Assembly: GCA_024402535.1 (NCBI GenBank)
Contig: JAKSTN010000027.1
Location: 1-37,097 of the forward strand
Length of the DNA stretch: 37,097 nt
Source of the DNA: Treponema sp.
GTDB lineage: Bacteria; Spirochaetota; Spirochaetia; Treponematales; Treponemataceae
Reading direction: 5' to 3'
Shown piece by piece: positions 15,009 through 22,500 of the stretch. Each line of letters opens with the position of its first letter. Position 1 is the stretch's first letter. The position numbers were made by a program, and so were the translations under genes. Below the pieces are notes generated by a model that was not told the DNA's origin, ran no database searches, and saw only the letters and a program-made list of their open reading frames with translations.

Positions 15009-15077
15009 AATCACGTTCAAAAAAAAGTTCCGGAAGAACTTGCAGAGCAGGTAAAACAAAATCTGGTAAGGTTATAA
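15009..15077 (+). pseudogene. Possible short coding remnant after malY
   Basis: Read in one frame, this spacer gives NHVQKKVPEELAEQVKQNLVRL and a stop. It is an amphipathic, protein-like stretch with no start codon or ribosome site. It may be the remains of a lost gene. It is too short to assign, and chance is a real alternative. Confidence 0.25.
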
Positions 15078-15108
15078 TTATTTGTTTTATTACTTACTGG
15101 AGTTTTTT

Positions 15109-15116
15109 GATATAAT
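15109..15116 (+). promoter_or_regulatory. Extended -10 promoter predicting a near-leaderless mRNA
   Basis: TGATATAAT is a full match to the extended -10 pattern TGnTATAAT, with TATAAT at 15111-15116. Transcription would begin about 7 nt later, only 2-3 nt before the ATG at 15126. No ribosome site lies in the expected place (the only GGAG is about 25 nt upstream, before the -10), which supports a leaderless transcript. Confidence 0.55.
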
Positions 15117-15125
15117 TACTTCATT

Positions 15126-16073
15126 ATGAAGAAAGCATTACTTGCCACAATGGCCACGATTATTGGACTTTCAATTTTTGCATGTCCTTTAGTTTATTTT
15201 CTGGTTGGACCAGCTCTTGATGCAGTTCAGATTGCCACATTAAAAACTCTTGTTACTGTATGTGGATGCAGTGCCCTTTACTGTTTTGTTGCTGGTGAAC
15301 TGTCAAAAAATAACAGTCAGATGGATAAGCTCTGGTCTATTTTACCTGAAGTTTATCTTTGGATTATTGCTGTTCAGGGCGGCATGAAACCTCGTCTTGT
15401 TATTATGGCTGTTATCGGTACAGTCTGGGGAATCCGTCTTACTTATAACTTTGCAAAAAAAGGTGCCTATTCAATTAAATTTTGGTCAGGCGAAGAAGAT
15501 TACCGCTGGGTTCTTTTGCGCCAGAGAAAAGAATTCCAGCCTCGCTGGAAATGGATGATTTTTGATTTCTTTTTTATTTCGATCTATCAGAATACACTGA
15601 TTCTTCTTACAACATTCCCAGCCTTGGTAGCAATGAACTCGGAAGCAGCTTTGAACTGGATTGATGTTGTTGCAATTGTAATTATGGCAGGAGCAGTTCT
15701 TTATGAAACAATTGCCGATGAGCAGCAGTGGAAATTTCAGTCTACAAAATACAAACTTCTCGGGGAAGGAAAAAAGCTAGAAGAACTTCCTTATCCATAC
15801 AACAAAGGATTCAATACAACAGGTCTCTGGAAAGTAAGCCGTCATCCAAATTATCTTGGAGAACAGACAACATGGGTTGGATGTTATATATTCAGTATTG
15901 CAGCAGGGATTGGTGTTTTTAACTGGAGCTTTATTGGTGCCCTGCTTCTCATTGTTCTGTTTATTGGAAGCTCTACAATGGGTGAACAGATTACTGGAAG
16001 CAAATATCCTGAATACGCAGAATATAAAAAAACTGTTTCAAGATATTTCCCTGGAAGAAAGTACAAGAAGTAG
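15126..16073 (+). CDS. DUF1295 family membrane protein (steroid 5-alpha-reductase C-terminal-like)
   Basis: A 315-aa integral membrane protein with about eight hydrophobic helices. The C-terminal half holds the DUF1295 signature: EFQPRWKWMIFDFFFISIYQN, ETIADEQQWKFQ, and GLWKVSRHPNYLGEQTTWVGCYIFS, followed by SSTMGEQITGSKYPEYAEYKK. This block resembles the isoprenylcysteine methyltransferase/5-alpha-reductase superfamily, where the RHPNYLGE segment binds cofactor. Bacterial substrates are unknown, with membrane lipids likely. The start codon appears to sit within a few nucleotides of the predicted transcription start. Its stop is 8 nt from that of the convergent U32-like gene. Confidence 0.85.
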   Translation: MKKALLATMATIIGLSIFACPLVYFLVGPALDAVQIATLKTLVTVCGCSALYCFVAGELSKNNSQMDKLWSILPEVYLWIIAVQGGMKPRLVIMAVIGTVWGIRLTYNFAKKGAYSIKFWSGEEDYRWVLLRQRKEFQPRWKWMIFDFFFISIYQNTLILLTTFPALVAMNSEAALNWIDVVAIVIMAGAVLYETIADEQQWKFQSTKYKLLGEGKKLEELPYPYNKGFNTTGLWKVSRHPNYLGEQTTWVGCYIFSIAAGIGVFNWSFIGALLLIVLFIGSSTMGEQITGSKYPEYAEYKKTVSRYFPGRKYKK

Positions 16074-16081
16074 GTTATTTT

Positions 16082-16981
16082 TCAGAACAGGTCCAGAGTA
16101 TTATCAAGGTATATTTCTTCCCGGACTTTAAGCTGGGCGTCCGGCTTTGTCATATAGTAAAGGATGAATTCAAGAAGCAGGGCACTTCCAAGACTTCGCC
16201 CTTCAATTTTGAAATTGGAAAAGCCCATAGGCATGTAGGTTTTCTGAATATCTTCAAGGCTTATGAAAGCAGGACTTTCCATTGCCTTGGAAAAAACGTA
16301 GCCTTTTTCATTTCCTGGGGCGGCGCATTTATGCTCGGGACATTCGAGTCCAAGAGATTTCAGGCTGACATTTTCATAACATTGTTTTCGCTGTCCGCAT
16401 TCAACCCAGCAACATTCGTTGGAAAGAAATTCCACTTTGTTTTTTAAGTTCTGCGGAAGGGCAGAAAGATTCTGAAAATCTTTATTCAGGCGGAAGTCGG
16501 GAACAACATAGCAAAACTCAGGGCGTTCCAGTTCTTTATTCAGATCTGAAAAATCGGTAATGCATTTTGTGGTAGAAGAAATAAAATAAAAATCAGGGTA
16601 TTCTGATTTTAAATAATTCAAAAGAAGATCTGAATGAATTATGATTCCATTTTTTATTTTTTTTTGATTTCGTTCAAAGAGCCTGCAAAGCTCATTACAT
16701 TTTTTATCATCCAGGTGATTTTTCTCTATAAGAGAATTGCTGAAAGTGAGGCGCGCAGAAATGCCAGAATCCCGGCACAAAGTATAAACTTCTTTTTCTA
16801 TTCCGCTTTGGCCGAAACCTGTCCTGCCGCCTCCCCAGATACAGTCGGCCGGAGCACCGTAAATAGAGCCTATATCACACCAGTCATAGAACCAGTCAGG
16901 ATGGTTATAGTAAATAGGAAGAAAGATTTTATAAAATTCATAGAATTCAAAAAGGCCTGGAAGATGATAATGTGCTTTCAT
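16082..16981 (-). CDS. Cysteine-rich protein, possible distant U32-type relative
   Basis: A 299-aa soluble protein. N-terminal pattern IGSIYGAPADCIWGGGRTGFGQ, a middle with conserved-looking ISARLTFSNSLI and FYFISSTTKCITD, a cysteine cluster ECCWVECGQRKQC...CPEHKC at about 195-225, and a C-terminus with MGFSNFKIEGRSLGSALLLEF. The SNFKIEGR segment and the four-plus Cys cluster recall the U32 peptidase/hydroxylase-associated fold, but I cannot make a firm assignment. Metal or Fe-S binding at the Cys cluster is plausible. It starts 3 nt after the stop of the solute-binding lipoprotein gene with no good ribosome site, so translational coupling is likely. It is the last gene of the ArsR-kinase operon; its connection to signalling is unexplained. 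Confidence 0.5.
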   Translation of the reverse strand: MKAHYHLPGLFEFYEFYKIFLPIYYNHPDWFYDWCDIGSIYGAPADCIWGGGRTGFGQSGIEKEVYTLCRDSGISARLTFSNSLIEKNHLDDKKCNELCRLFERNQKKIKNGIIIHSDLLLNYLKSEYPDFYFISSTTKCITDFSDLNKELERPEFCYVVPDFRLNKDFQNLSALPQNLKNKVEFLSNECCWVECGQRKQCYENVSLKSLGLECPEHKCAAPGNEKGYVFSKAMESPAFISLEDIQKTYMPMGFSNFKIEGRSLGSALLLEFILYYMTKPDAQLKVREEIYLDNTLDLF

Positions 16982-16984
16982 AAA

Positions 16985-18235
16985 TCATTCTACATTTTTA
17001 AAATCGTCCACAAGAATTTCAAGCAGTTCATTAACAGAATTTATCTGACCGTCAAATAATTCGCCAAGACGGGTTGCAATTGAACTGTATATGATTGAAG
17101 GGATTTGTCTGTCCCAAAGGTAAATATATTCTCCTTTGGCATTGTTCATAAAAAGGAAGCGAGGATCTGTCTGGATTTTTGTAGCAGATGGAAGGCCTTT
17201 TATTCTGGCAAGAAGATCAAGCATTTCTGTTGTTCCAAGAAATCTAAGGAATTCAACGGCCATTTCCATGTGTTCTGTATAAGAACTTACACACATAGTT
17301 CTCCAGCTGTCCATAGTGGCAATACATCCGGTTTCTCCCATAGGCATAAATATGAATTCATATTCAAAAGGATTTTTAAGGAAGTATGGACTTTTACTTT
17401 CACGTTGTTTCATGCCCGATATAGTGTCACTGGAAACCGGGAGGAAGGGAACATCGCCGTTGAAGAAGTTTAAAATAGCACTATCGTATTCATCGGAAAT
17501 TTTACTGTTTTCATTTTTTGGGAAAAAGCCTAAATCAAAAACACGGTTGAATTCTTCAATAAGAGGGCGAAGAATTTCGGTACATCCTTTTTTGCCTGAA
17601 GTAAGTGTTTGGAATACGGTATCTCTGTTTTCAATTTTTAATAGTTCACTGCAAATATACGGAGTAAACATATATCGGGAACCGTAGATAAGATTTTGTT
17701 GGATTGGAGGGATATATCCTTTGTCTATGAGTGAATAGCATGCTATATCAAATTCATCTTTAGTTTCTGGAATTTTTATATTCTCTTTTGCTAAAAGAGT
17801 TTTATTCACCATAACACCTGAAAGATCAATTCCAATAGGAATGCCTTGCAGACGGCCTTCATTTTTAGTTGATTCAATAATAGTGCCGAAAGCAGATGTG
17901 TCAAAATTAAAAGGGGTTAAATCTATTCCTGCAGGGGTTTTACTGGTGAAACAGGCAACCGATGGATCATTTTTAAGTCGTTTCTCTATCATATTTTCAT
18001 AGTCCCCAAGGTATTCATAAATGATATTTACATTGGGATAGTAGTTATGAAATTTTGAGATGACAGCCTCAAGAGATTCAAAGTTTTTCATATCGCTTAC
18101 AATATAAAATTCTTCATTTCTTGAAGTATCGCATTGAGGAATAAAAGAGATTTCATTTGTTTTTTGTTTTTTTTTACATCCTGTTATCAAAAAAGAAAAT
18201 AAAATTATGAAAAAGAGAAAATTAAATGCTTTCAT
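16985..18235 (-). CDS. ABC-type extracellular solute-binding lipoprotein
   Basis: A 416-aa lipid-anchored periplasmic binding protein of the sugar/family 1 type. The signal peptide MKAFNFLFFIILFSFLITGC has its lipobox ending at Cys20. The body shows the family pattern EEFYIVSDMKNFESLEAVISKFHNYYPNVNIIYEY, GIPIGIDLSGVMVNKTLLAK, and GCIATMDSWRTMCVSSYTEHMEMAVEFLRFL. An upstream in-frame ATG at 18280 overlaps the kinase gene; I prefer 18235 because a GGAGGG site lies 7 nt before it and the signal peptide then begins correctly. There are no permease or ATPase genes beside it. Directly following a membrane hybrid kinase, it may deliver a ligand to that sensor, or serve a transporter coded elsewhere. 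Confidence 0.88.
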   Translation of the reverse strand: MKAFNFLFFIILFSFLITGCKKKQKTNEISFIPQCDTSRNEEFYIVSDMKNFESLEAVISKFHNYYPNVNIIYEYLGDYENMIEKRLKNDPSVACFTSKTPAGIDLTPFNFDTSAFGTIIESTKNEGRLQGIPIGIDLSGVMVNKTLLAKENIKIPETKDEFDIACYSLIDKGYIPPIQQNLIYGSRYMFTPYICSELLKIENRDTVFQTLTSGKKGCTEILRPLIEEFNRVFDLGFFPKNENSKISDEYDSAILNFFNGDVPFLPVSSDTISGMKQRESKSPYFLKNPFEYEFIFMPMGETGCIATMDSWRTMCVSSYTEHMEMAVEFLRFLGTTEMLDLLARIKGLPSATKIQTDPRFLFMNNAKGEYIYLWDRQIPSIIYSSIATRLGELFDGQINSVNELLEILVDDFKNVE

Positions 18236-18257
18236 ACTGGCTCCCTCCATAAAAAAA

Positions 18258-20408
18258 CTAACAGTATTTTCCAAGTTCATTTAAAAGTATTTTCATATCA
18301 ATTGGTTTGGAAATATGAGCATTCATTCCGGCATCAAAACAGGCTTTTATATCTTCGGGAAAAGCATCAGCAGTCATAGCGATAATAGGAATATCTTTTT
18401 TTGGTGATTCCAATTTTCTGATTTCTTTTGTCGCTTCAAGACCATCCATAAAAGGCATTTGAATATCCATAAAAATTGCATCAAATTCATTATCTTTTGC
18501 ATCATTAAGCATATTAAGACAAGTTTGACCGTCTTCTGCACGAAGAGCTCTGATATTGTTCATACGAAGGAGTTCATTTAGAATTTCCCAGTTCAGGTCA
18601 TTATCTTCGGCAACCAGAAGTGTAACTCCGAAGAACCGACCGGTATTTTCAGGATTTTTTTCGTATTCTACTGTATTAAGTTCAGTTTTATCGATGCGGA
18701 TTGGAAGAATTACTGTAAAACGGGTTCCTCGGCCTTCTACACTTTTACAGAAAATATTACCGTTCATAAGTTCAACCATCTGTTTTGTGATGGTAAGACC
18801 GAGTCCTGATCCTTTTACCTGTTCAAAACGGGTATCGGCTGCGCGGCTGAAAGCTTCATACATTTTTTTCTGGAATTCAGAGCTCATACCAATGCCGGTA
18901 TCACTTACGGTATAAACCAGTTTAATTGCTTCATTATCACCTGGAATGGTAAGTTCATCAAAGGTAACAGTAACGCTTCCTTTTTCAGGGGTATATTTAA
19001 TAGCGTTGGTAAGAAGATTTATGAAAATTTGATTCAGACGAAGTTCGTCCGCAAATAACTGAGGATATTTTAGATTCTTACAGATTACTTCAAAATCCAG
19101 ATTTTTTTCCTGGTTTTGTACGTTTCCTACACTTTCAAGGTTTCGTATCAGTTCCGGAAGGTAGAAACTGTGAGGACTTAAATTTGCCTGTCCGCTTTCA
19201 ATTTTACTGATATCAAGAACGTCATTTACAAGAGTAAGAAGATGGGTACCGGAGAATTCAATTTTGCTAAGACAATCCTTTATTTTTTCTGGTTCTCTGG
19301 TATGTTTTGACGCAATTGTGGTCATACCGATAATGGCATTTAGTGGAGTTCGAATATCATGGCTCATGGAAGAAAGAAACCTGGTTTTTGCCATATTGGC
19401 TTCCTGAGTTTCACGAATACTTTTTTTCAGTTTGTTGTTAACATTAAGGAGAACAATTCCATCAATTAGAAGGAGGAAGAGGAATCCGATTGTAATAAAG
19501 GCAACCATCATCCAGTTCATTTTTTCTTCATTTAATGAAGTTACAGGAAGATATCCTATAAAACACCAGTCTCCGTTTCCTTTACTTGGACAGCATGCGT
19601 AAAAAACATCATTTCCGTACGCATCTTTTTTCTGATAAACTTTATTGGAAGTAAGCATTTGATATGAAAGTTCATCAATTTTAATGTAATCAAGGTCGTT
19701 ATAAATACGGAGGAATTCCCAGAAATTTGAGTTTTTGAAATTTCTGGCGCGAATAATATAGTCTCCGTTTCTTTTTATAAGTGATATTTGAGCATCCTTA
19801 AACTGAATAGGGAAAGACCAGTTTTTTTGAATGTCGTGGCTGGAAACAACTCTTAAAAGAGAGTAAGGAATAGATTTATCGCCTTCCCAGATCCAGATAA
19901 GTCGGGCAAAAGAAATAACAGGAAGTCCGTCTTCAGGGTTTGTATACATGTTTGAAATATTTATTGGTTTATCATGATCTCCAAGAAAGACTTCATCAAA
20001 AAATAAATCTGTAGTTCGTGAATAATCAATGTCATTTTTACCATGAAAATCGATTTCAGTAGAAATACCTTTTAGAGTAGAAGTATTGATAAGATGGATT
20101 TTTGCTTTATTATCACTGTTAATTCCTTTTAGAAAAGAAAAGGCTTCATCAAGGGAAAAATGATTGTTATTGATGTATTTAGACCAATCATCAACGCTGC
20201 TCTGATGATTAATCATATATGCATAAGCAGTTTGTTCCATCGAAGCTACAGCATTTCTAAAATTATCTAAAGACCGTTCATGTGAATCTTTTTGAACTGA
20301 TTTTATATAATGAGAACATAAAAATAATGTAATTATAATAATCAGAAAGTTTACAGCAGTAATTAAAATTGAGGTTATACGTCTTTTATATTTTTCATTA
20401 ATTATCAT
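18258..20408 (-). CDS. Membrane hybrid histidine kinase (sensor, HisKA, HATPase, receiver)
   Basis: A 716-aa inner-membrane sensor. TM1 is at about 11-31, a periplasmic domain of some 265 residues follows (Cache/PAS-like: RNGDYIIRARNF, GNDVFYACCPSKGNGDWCFIGYLP), and TM2 is at about 300-322. HisKA has phospho-acceptor His350 in MSHDIRTPLNAIIGM. The ATPase is intact: Asn468 in NLLTNAIKY, DTGIGM at 503-508 and GSGLGL at 533-538. A receiver follows with Asp648 in IFMDIQMPFMDG. As a hybrid it needs an HPt partner; a free HPt gene lies nearby (22010). It starts 3 nt after the stop of the ArsR-kinase gene without a clear ribosome site, implying coupling. The ligand may come through the binding lipoprotein that follows. 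Confidence 0.93.
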   Translation of the reverse strand: MIINEKYKRRITSILITAVNFLIIIITLFLCSHYIKSVQKDSHERSLDNFRNAVASMEQTAYAYMINHQSSVDDWSKYINNNHFSLDEAFSFLKGINSDNKAKIHLINTSTLKGISTEIDFHGKNDIDYSRTTDLFFDEVFLGDHDKPINISNMYTNPEDGLPVISFARLIWIWEGDKSIPYSLLRVVSSHDIQKNWSFPIQFKDAQISLIKRNGDYIIRARNFKNSNFWEFLRIYNDLDYIKIDELSYQMLTSNKVYQKKDAYGNDVFYACCPSKGNGDWCFIGYLPVTSLNEEKMNWMMVAFITIGFLFLLLIDGIVLLNVNNKLKKSIRETQEANMAKTRFLSSMSHDIRTPLNAIIGMTTIASKHTREPEKIKDCLSKIEFSGTHLLTLVNDVLDISKIESGQANLSPHSFYLPELIRNLESVGNVQNQEKNLDFEVICKNLKYPQLFADELRLNQIFINLLTNAIKYTPEKGSVTVTFDELTIPGDNEAIKLVYTVSDTGIGMSSEFQKKMYEAFSRAADTRFEQVKGSGLGLTITKQMVELMNGNIFCKSVEGRGTRFTVILPIRIDKTELNTVEYEKNPENTGRFFGVTLLVAEDNDLNWEILNELLRMNNIRALRAEDGQTCLNMLNDAKDNEFDAIFMDIQMPFMDGLEATKEIRKLESPKKDIPIIAMTADAFPEDIKACFDAGMNAHISKPIDMKILLNELGKYC

Positions 20409-20411
20409 TTA

Positions 20412-21905
20412 TTAAATCCATTTATTAAGAACTGCAAGAAGTTTTTCAACATTAAGTGGTTTTGAAATATGTTCATTCATTCCGGAATCAAGACTTCTTT
20501 TTATGTCCTGGTCAAAAGTATTGGCGCTCATAGCAATGATAGGAATAATGGACGTATCTTTTCTTTCCATAGATCGGATTATTTTCGTTGCAGCATATCC
20601 GTTCATAACAGGCATAATTAGGTCCATAAGAATCAGATCAAATTCTCCTTCAGCACTGTTTTTGACAATTTCTACAGCTTCTTTTCCGTCTTTTGCAGGA
20701 ATAACATATGCACCGGCATCAGAAAGAATAAATTGGGCAACTTCAAGGTTCAGGTCATTATCTTCGACCAGAAGGATACGTTTTCCGCTTATTCCTGTAT
20801 TGTTTGTATTTTCAGAAAGTTCTTCTGCTTTCTTATCTATTTCAAATGTCATTTCAAGAGTGATTATTGTTCCGGTATGTTCATCGGTTTCGATTTGAAT
20901 TTTTCCATTTATACGGTCTAAAAGCTGTTTTACAACAGAAAGGCTTATTCCAGAAGACCATCCTTTTCTTGATGATTTTTCAGGATCGAAAGGTTCAAAT
21001 ACACTGTTTGCAAATTCTTTTGGCATTCCCTGACCGGAACCAATTATTTTAATTTGATGTGTTGTAGTTGTGTCTGTATAGGAAAGTTCTTTGAAAGATA
21101 TATATATTCTTCCGTTTTTGGAACTGTATTTTATAGCGTTGTCCATAATAATCTGGAACATGCGTCTGATATAAATTTTGTTTGATAAAATGAAGGGATG
21201 CTGAATTTCTCCGTCGGCCTGGCATTTTAAAATCACACCGGCTTTTTTTAATTTCTGTTCATACAGTTTGTTCATTTCTCTTGCATTTTCAAATATATTG
21301 TATGATTGGGTTGTAAGGAAATCTTTTGAACTTTTTATTTCGCCCATATCCATTGCTTCATCTAGCAGGCTTTCAAGCTGGCTGGTGGCTTCTTCCATTT
21401 TTGAAAGACATGCTTCCAAAGCTGAAGGATCCCGGGCGTTTTTTCGGGCCATTAGAATCATCCCTTGAATGCTGTTTATAGGAGTTCTAAGGTCATGACT
21501 CATGCGCATAAGAAAATCAACTGTTGAGTCATGTTCTCTGCGGGCTTCCTGTGCAATTTCCAGAAGTTTGTTCTGGTAGTTTACTTCTTGTTCTTGAATT
21601 TGTGGTTTTTCAGTGAAAGGTTTGGTAACAATTACAGAGGAAGATACATTATTCAGTTTATTCAGAAGCTGGGATACGGAATTTTTATGAATAGAATAAA
21701 TAGTGGCATTTCCGTCTCTTCTAGAAAGAATAATACCAGAATCTGTAAGAAGCTTCATGTGATGAGAAAGGGTAGGTTGTGTAATATTAAGTTTTGTTAG
21801 TATTTCTGAAGCATTCAGTTCTTTTTCCATAAGCATTCGGACAATAGTTATTCGATTTGAGTCTCCAAGTGCTTTGAATACCTTTGTTATTTCATTGCTA
21901 TCCAT
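20412..21905 (-). CDS. ArsR-type DNA-binding domain fused to a degenerate histidine kinase and a receiver
   Basis: A 497-aa soluble three-part regulator. Residues 1-88 are an ArsR winged helix (VFKALGDSNRITIVRML, ASEILTKLNITQPTLSHHMKLLTDSGIILSRRDG). There is no obvious metal-binding Cys pair. A linker leads to HisKA with His137 in MSHDLRTPINSIQGM. The ATPase-like part keeps the N-box (Asn256 in MDNAIKYS), but the G1 box DxGxG reads GSGQG, losing the Asp (Gly289), and the G2 box reads GISL. A C-terminal receiver has Asp428 in ILMDLIMPVMNG. The longer frame begins with TTG at 21926; I chose ATG 21905 because AGGGA lies 7 nt upstream. It is first in a four-gene operon and probably controls the divergent promoters beside it. 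An ArsR-HK-REC order is, to my knowledge, unusual. Confidence 0.88.
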   Translation of the reverse strand: MDSNEITKVFKALGDSNRITIVRMLMEKELNASEILTKLNITQPTLSHHMKLLTDSGIILSRRDGNATIYSIHKNSVSQLLNKLNNVSSSVIVTKPFTEKPQIQEQEVNYQNKLLEIAQEARREHDSTVDFLMRMSHDLRTPINSIQGMILMARKNARDPSALEACLSKMEEATSQLESLLDEAMDMGEIKSSKDFLTTQSYNIFENAREMNKLYEQKLKKAGVILKCQADGEIQHPFILSNKIYIRRMFQIIMDNAIKYSSKNGRIYISFKELSYTDTTTTHQIKIIGSGQGMPKEFANSVFEPFDPEKSSRKGWSSGISLSVVKQLLDRINGKIQIETDEHTGTIITLEMTFEIDKKAEELSENTNNTGISGKRILLVEDNDLNLEVAQFILSDAGAYVIPAKDGKEAVEIVKNSAEGEFDLILMDLIMPVMNGYAATKIIRSMERKDTSIIPIIAMSANTFDQDIKRSLDSGMNEHISKPLNVEKLLAVLNKWI

Positions 21906-21925
21906 ATAAATATCCCTATAATCCA

Positions 21926-21954
21926 AATATATTACGATTATAGATATCGGTCAA
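21926..21954 (-). promoter_or_regulatory. Promoter of the ArsR-kinase operon
   Basis: On the minus strand TTGACC (21954-21949), a 17-bp spacer, then TATATT (21931-21926). Predicted transcription starts about 7 nt on, giving a leader of roughly 15 nt that contains the AGGGA ribosome site and leads to the ATG at 21905. Its -35 box faces that of the HPt promoter 18 bp away. Confidence 0.65.
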
Positions 21955-21972
21955 TATTTATTTATTTGCACA

Positions 21973-22001
21973 TTGACACATGTAAATATTATATATATAT
22001 T
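21973..22001 (+). promoter_or_regulatory. Promoter of the HPt gene
   Basis: TTGACA (21973-21978), a 17-bp spacer and TATATT (21996-22001), a strong sigma70-type match. The expected start at about 22008 is only 2 nt before the ATG at 22010, so the mRNA should be leaderless. The 18 bp between the two facing -35 boxes is a natural operator for the ArsR-domain protein. Confidence 0.7.
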
Positions 22002-22009
22002 GCGTATAG

Positions 22010-22369
22010 ATGCAGATAAAAGAATGCTATAGGTTAATGGGCGCCGATTATGATGATGTTTTAAGCCGGATGATGAATGATCAGATGGTTTATAAATTCA
22101 ATAAAAAATTTTCGGAAAATTCAGATTATAAAAATTTAAAGGACTCTCTTTCAGAAAAAGATTTTGAAACGGCTTTTCGTATGGCCCATAATTTAAAGGG
22201 AATGTGTCTGAATCTTGGATATAACGAGCTTTTTGAGGCATCAAGTGTTTTATGTGAGGAACTTCGGGAAGGCAATCCAAGGGGAGATATAAATAAAATG
22301 ATGGATAATTTGACCTTGAAATATCAGAAAATTTTGAAAGGCATAGCGATGATGGACGAGCCGTCATAA
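22010..22369 (+). CDS. Stand-alone histidine phosphotransfer (HPt) protein
   Basis: A 119-aa all-helical protein that carries a phosphoryl group between receiver domains. The HPt motif is AHNLKGMCLNLG, with phospho-acceptor His63 followed by the usual LKG and helix (LGYNELFEASSVLCEELREGN). The N-terminus (MQIKECYRLMGADYDDVLSRMM) resembles free HPts in Firmicutes and treponemes, supporting the start at 22010 even though no ribosome site precedes it. A second ATG at 22037 is the alternative. It is divergent from the ArsR-kinase-receiver and hybrid kinase genes, both of which end in a receiver, so it is the obvious relay partner. An attenuator and carA follow downstream. Confidence 0.88.
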   Translation: MQIKECYRLMGADYDDVLSRMMNDQMVYKFNKKFSENSDYKNLKDSLSEKDFETAFRMAHNLKGMCLNLGYNELFEASSVLCEELREGNPRGDINKMMDNLTLKYQKILKGIAMMDEPS

Positions 22370-22387
22370 CAAGTCCCTTAAATTCAC

Positions 22388-22422
22388 TTGAAAAAACCGT
22401 CAGAATACACTAAATTATTCTG
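22388..22422 (+). promoter_or_regulatory. Candidate carAB promoter overlapped by a palindrome
   Basis: TTGAAA (22388-22393), a 17-bp spacer and TAAATT (22411-22416). A perfect 7-bp inverted repeat, CAGAATA (22401-22407) and TATTCTG (22416-22422), straddles the -10 box and could be a repressor site. Transcription from here would begin only a few nucleotides before the attenuator hairpin. Confidence 0.5.
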
Positions 22423-22430
22423 AACAAGCA

Positions 22431-22490
22431 AAGACGCTTGGTTTAAGGAGATGATATTTTCGTCTTTTTGAGCCAAACGTCTTTTTTTTT
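22431..22490 (+). terminator. Intrinsic terminator in the carA leader (probable attenuator)
   Basis: The arms AAGACG-C-TTGGTTT (22431-22444) and GAGCCAA-A-CGTCTT (22470-22483) pair with one mismatch and are followed by nine T (22482-22490). CarA starts 11 nt after the T-run, so no promoter can fit between and expression must read through. The 5' arm AAGACG can also pair with an earlier CGTCTT at 22461-22466, giving a competing structure. The structure is seen; attenuation in response to pyrimidine or arginine is inferred. Confidence 0.7.
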
Positions 22491-22500
22491 GGGGTAACAT

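Noticed and set aside
18258..18280. Longer start (18280) for the solute-binding lipoprotein
   Set aside because: It would add 15 residues before a perfect signal peptide and overlap the kinase gene; GGAGGG stands correctly before 18235.
22451..22471. Short leader peptide MIFSSF in the carA leader
   Set aside because: The AAGGAG site touches the ATG with no spacer, so initiation there is improbable; the U-rich run is better explained as part of the terminator loop.
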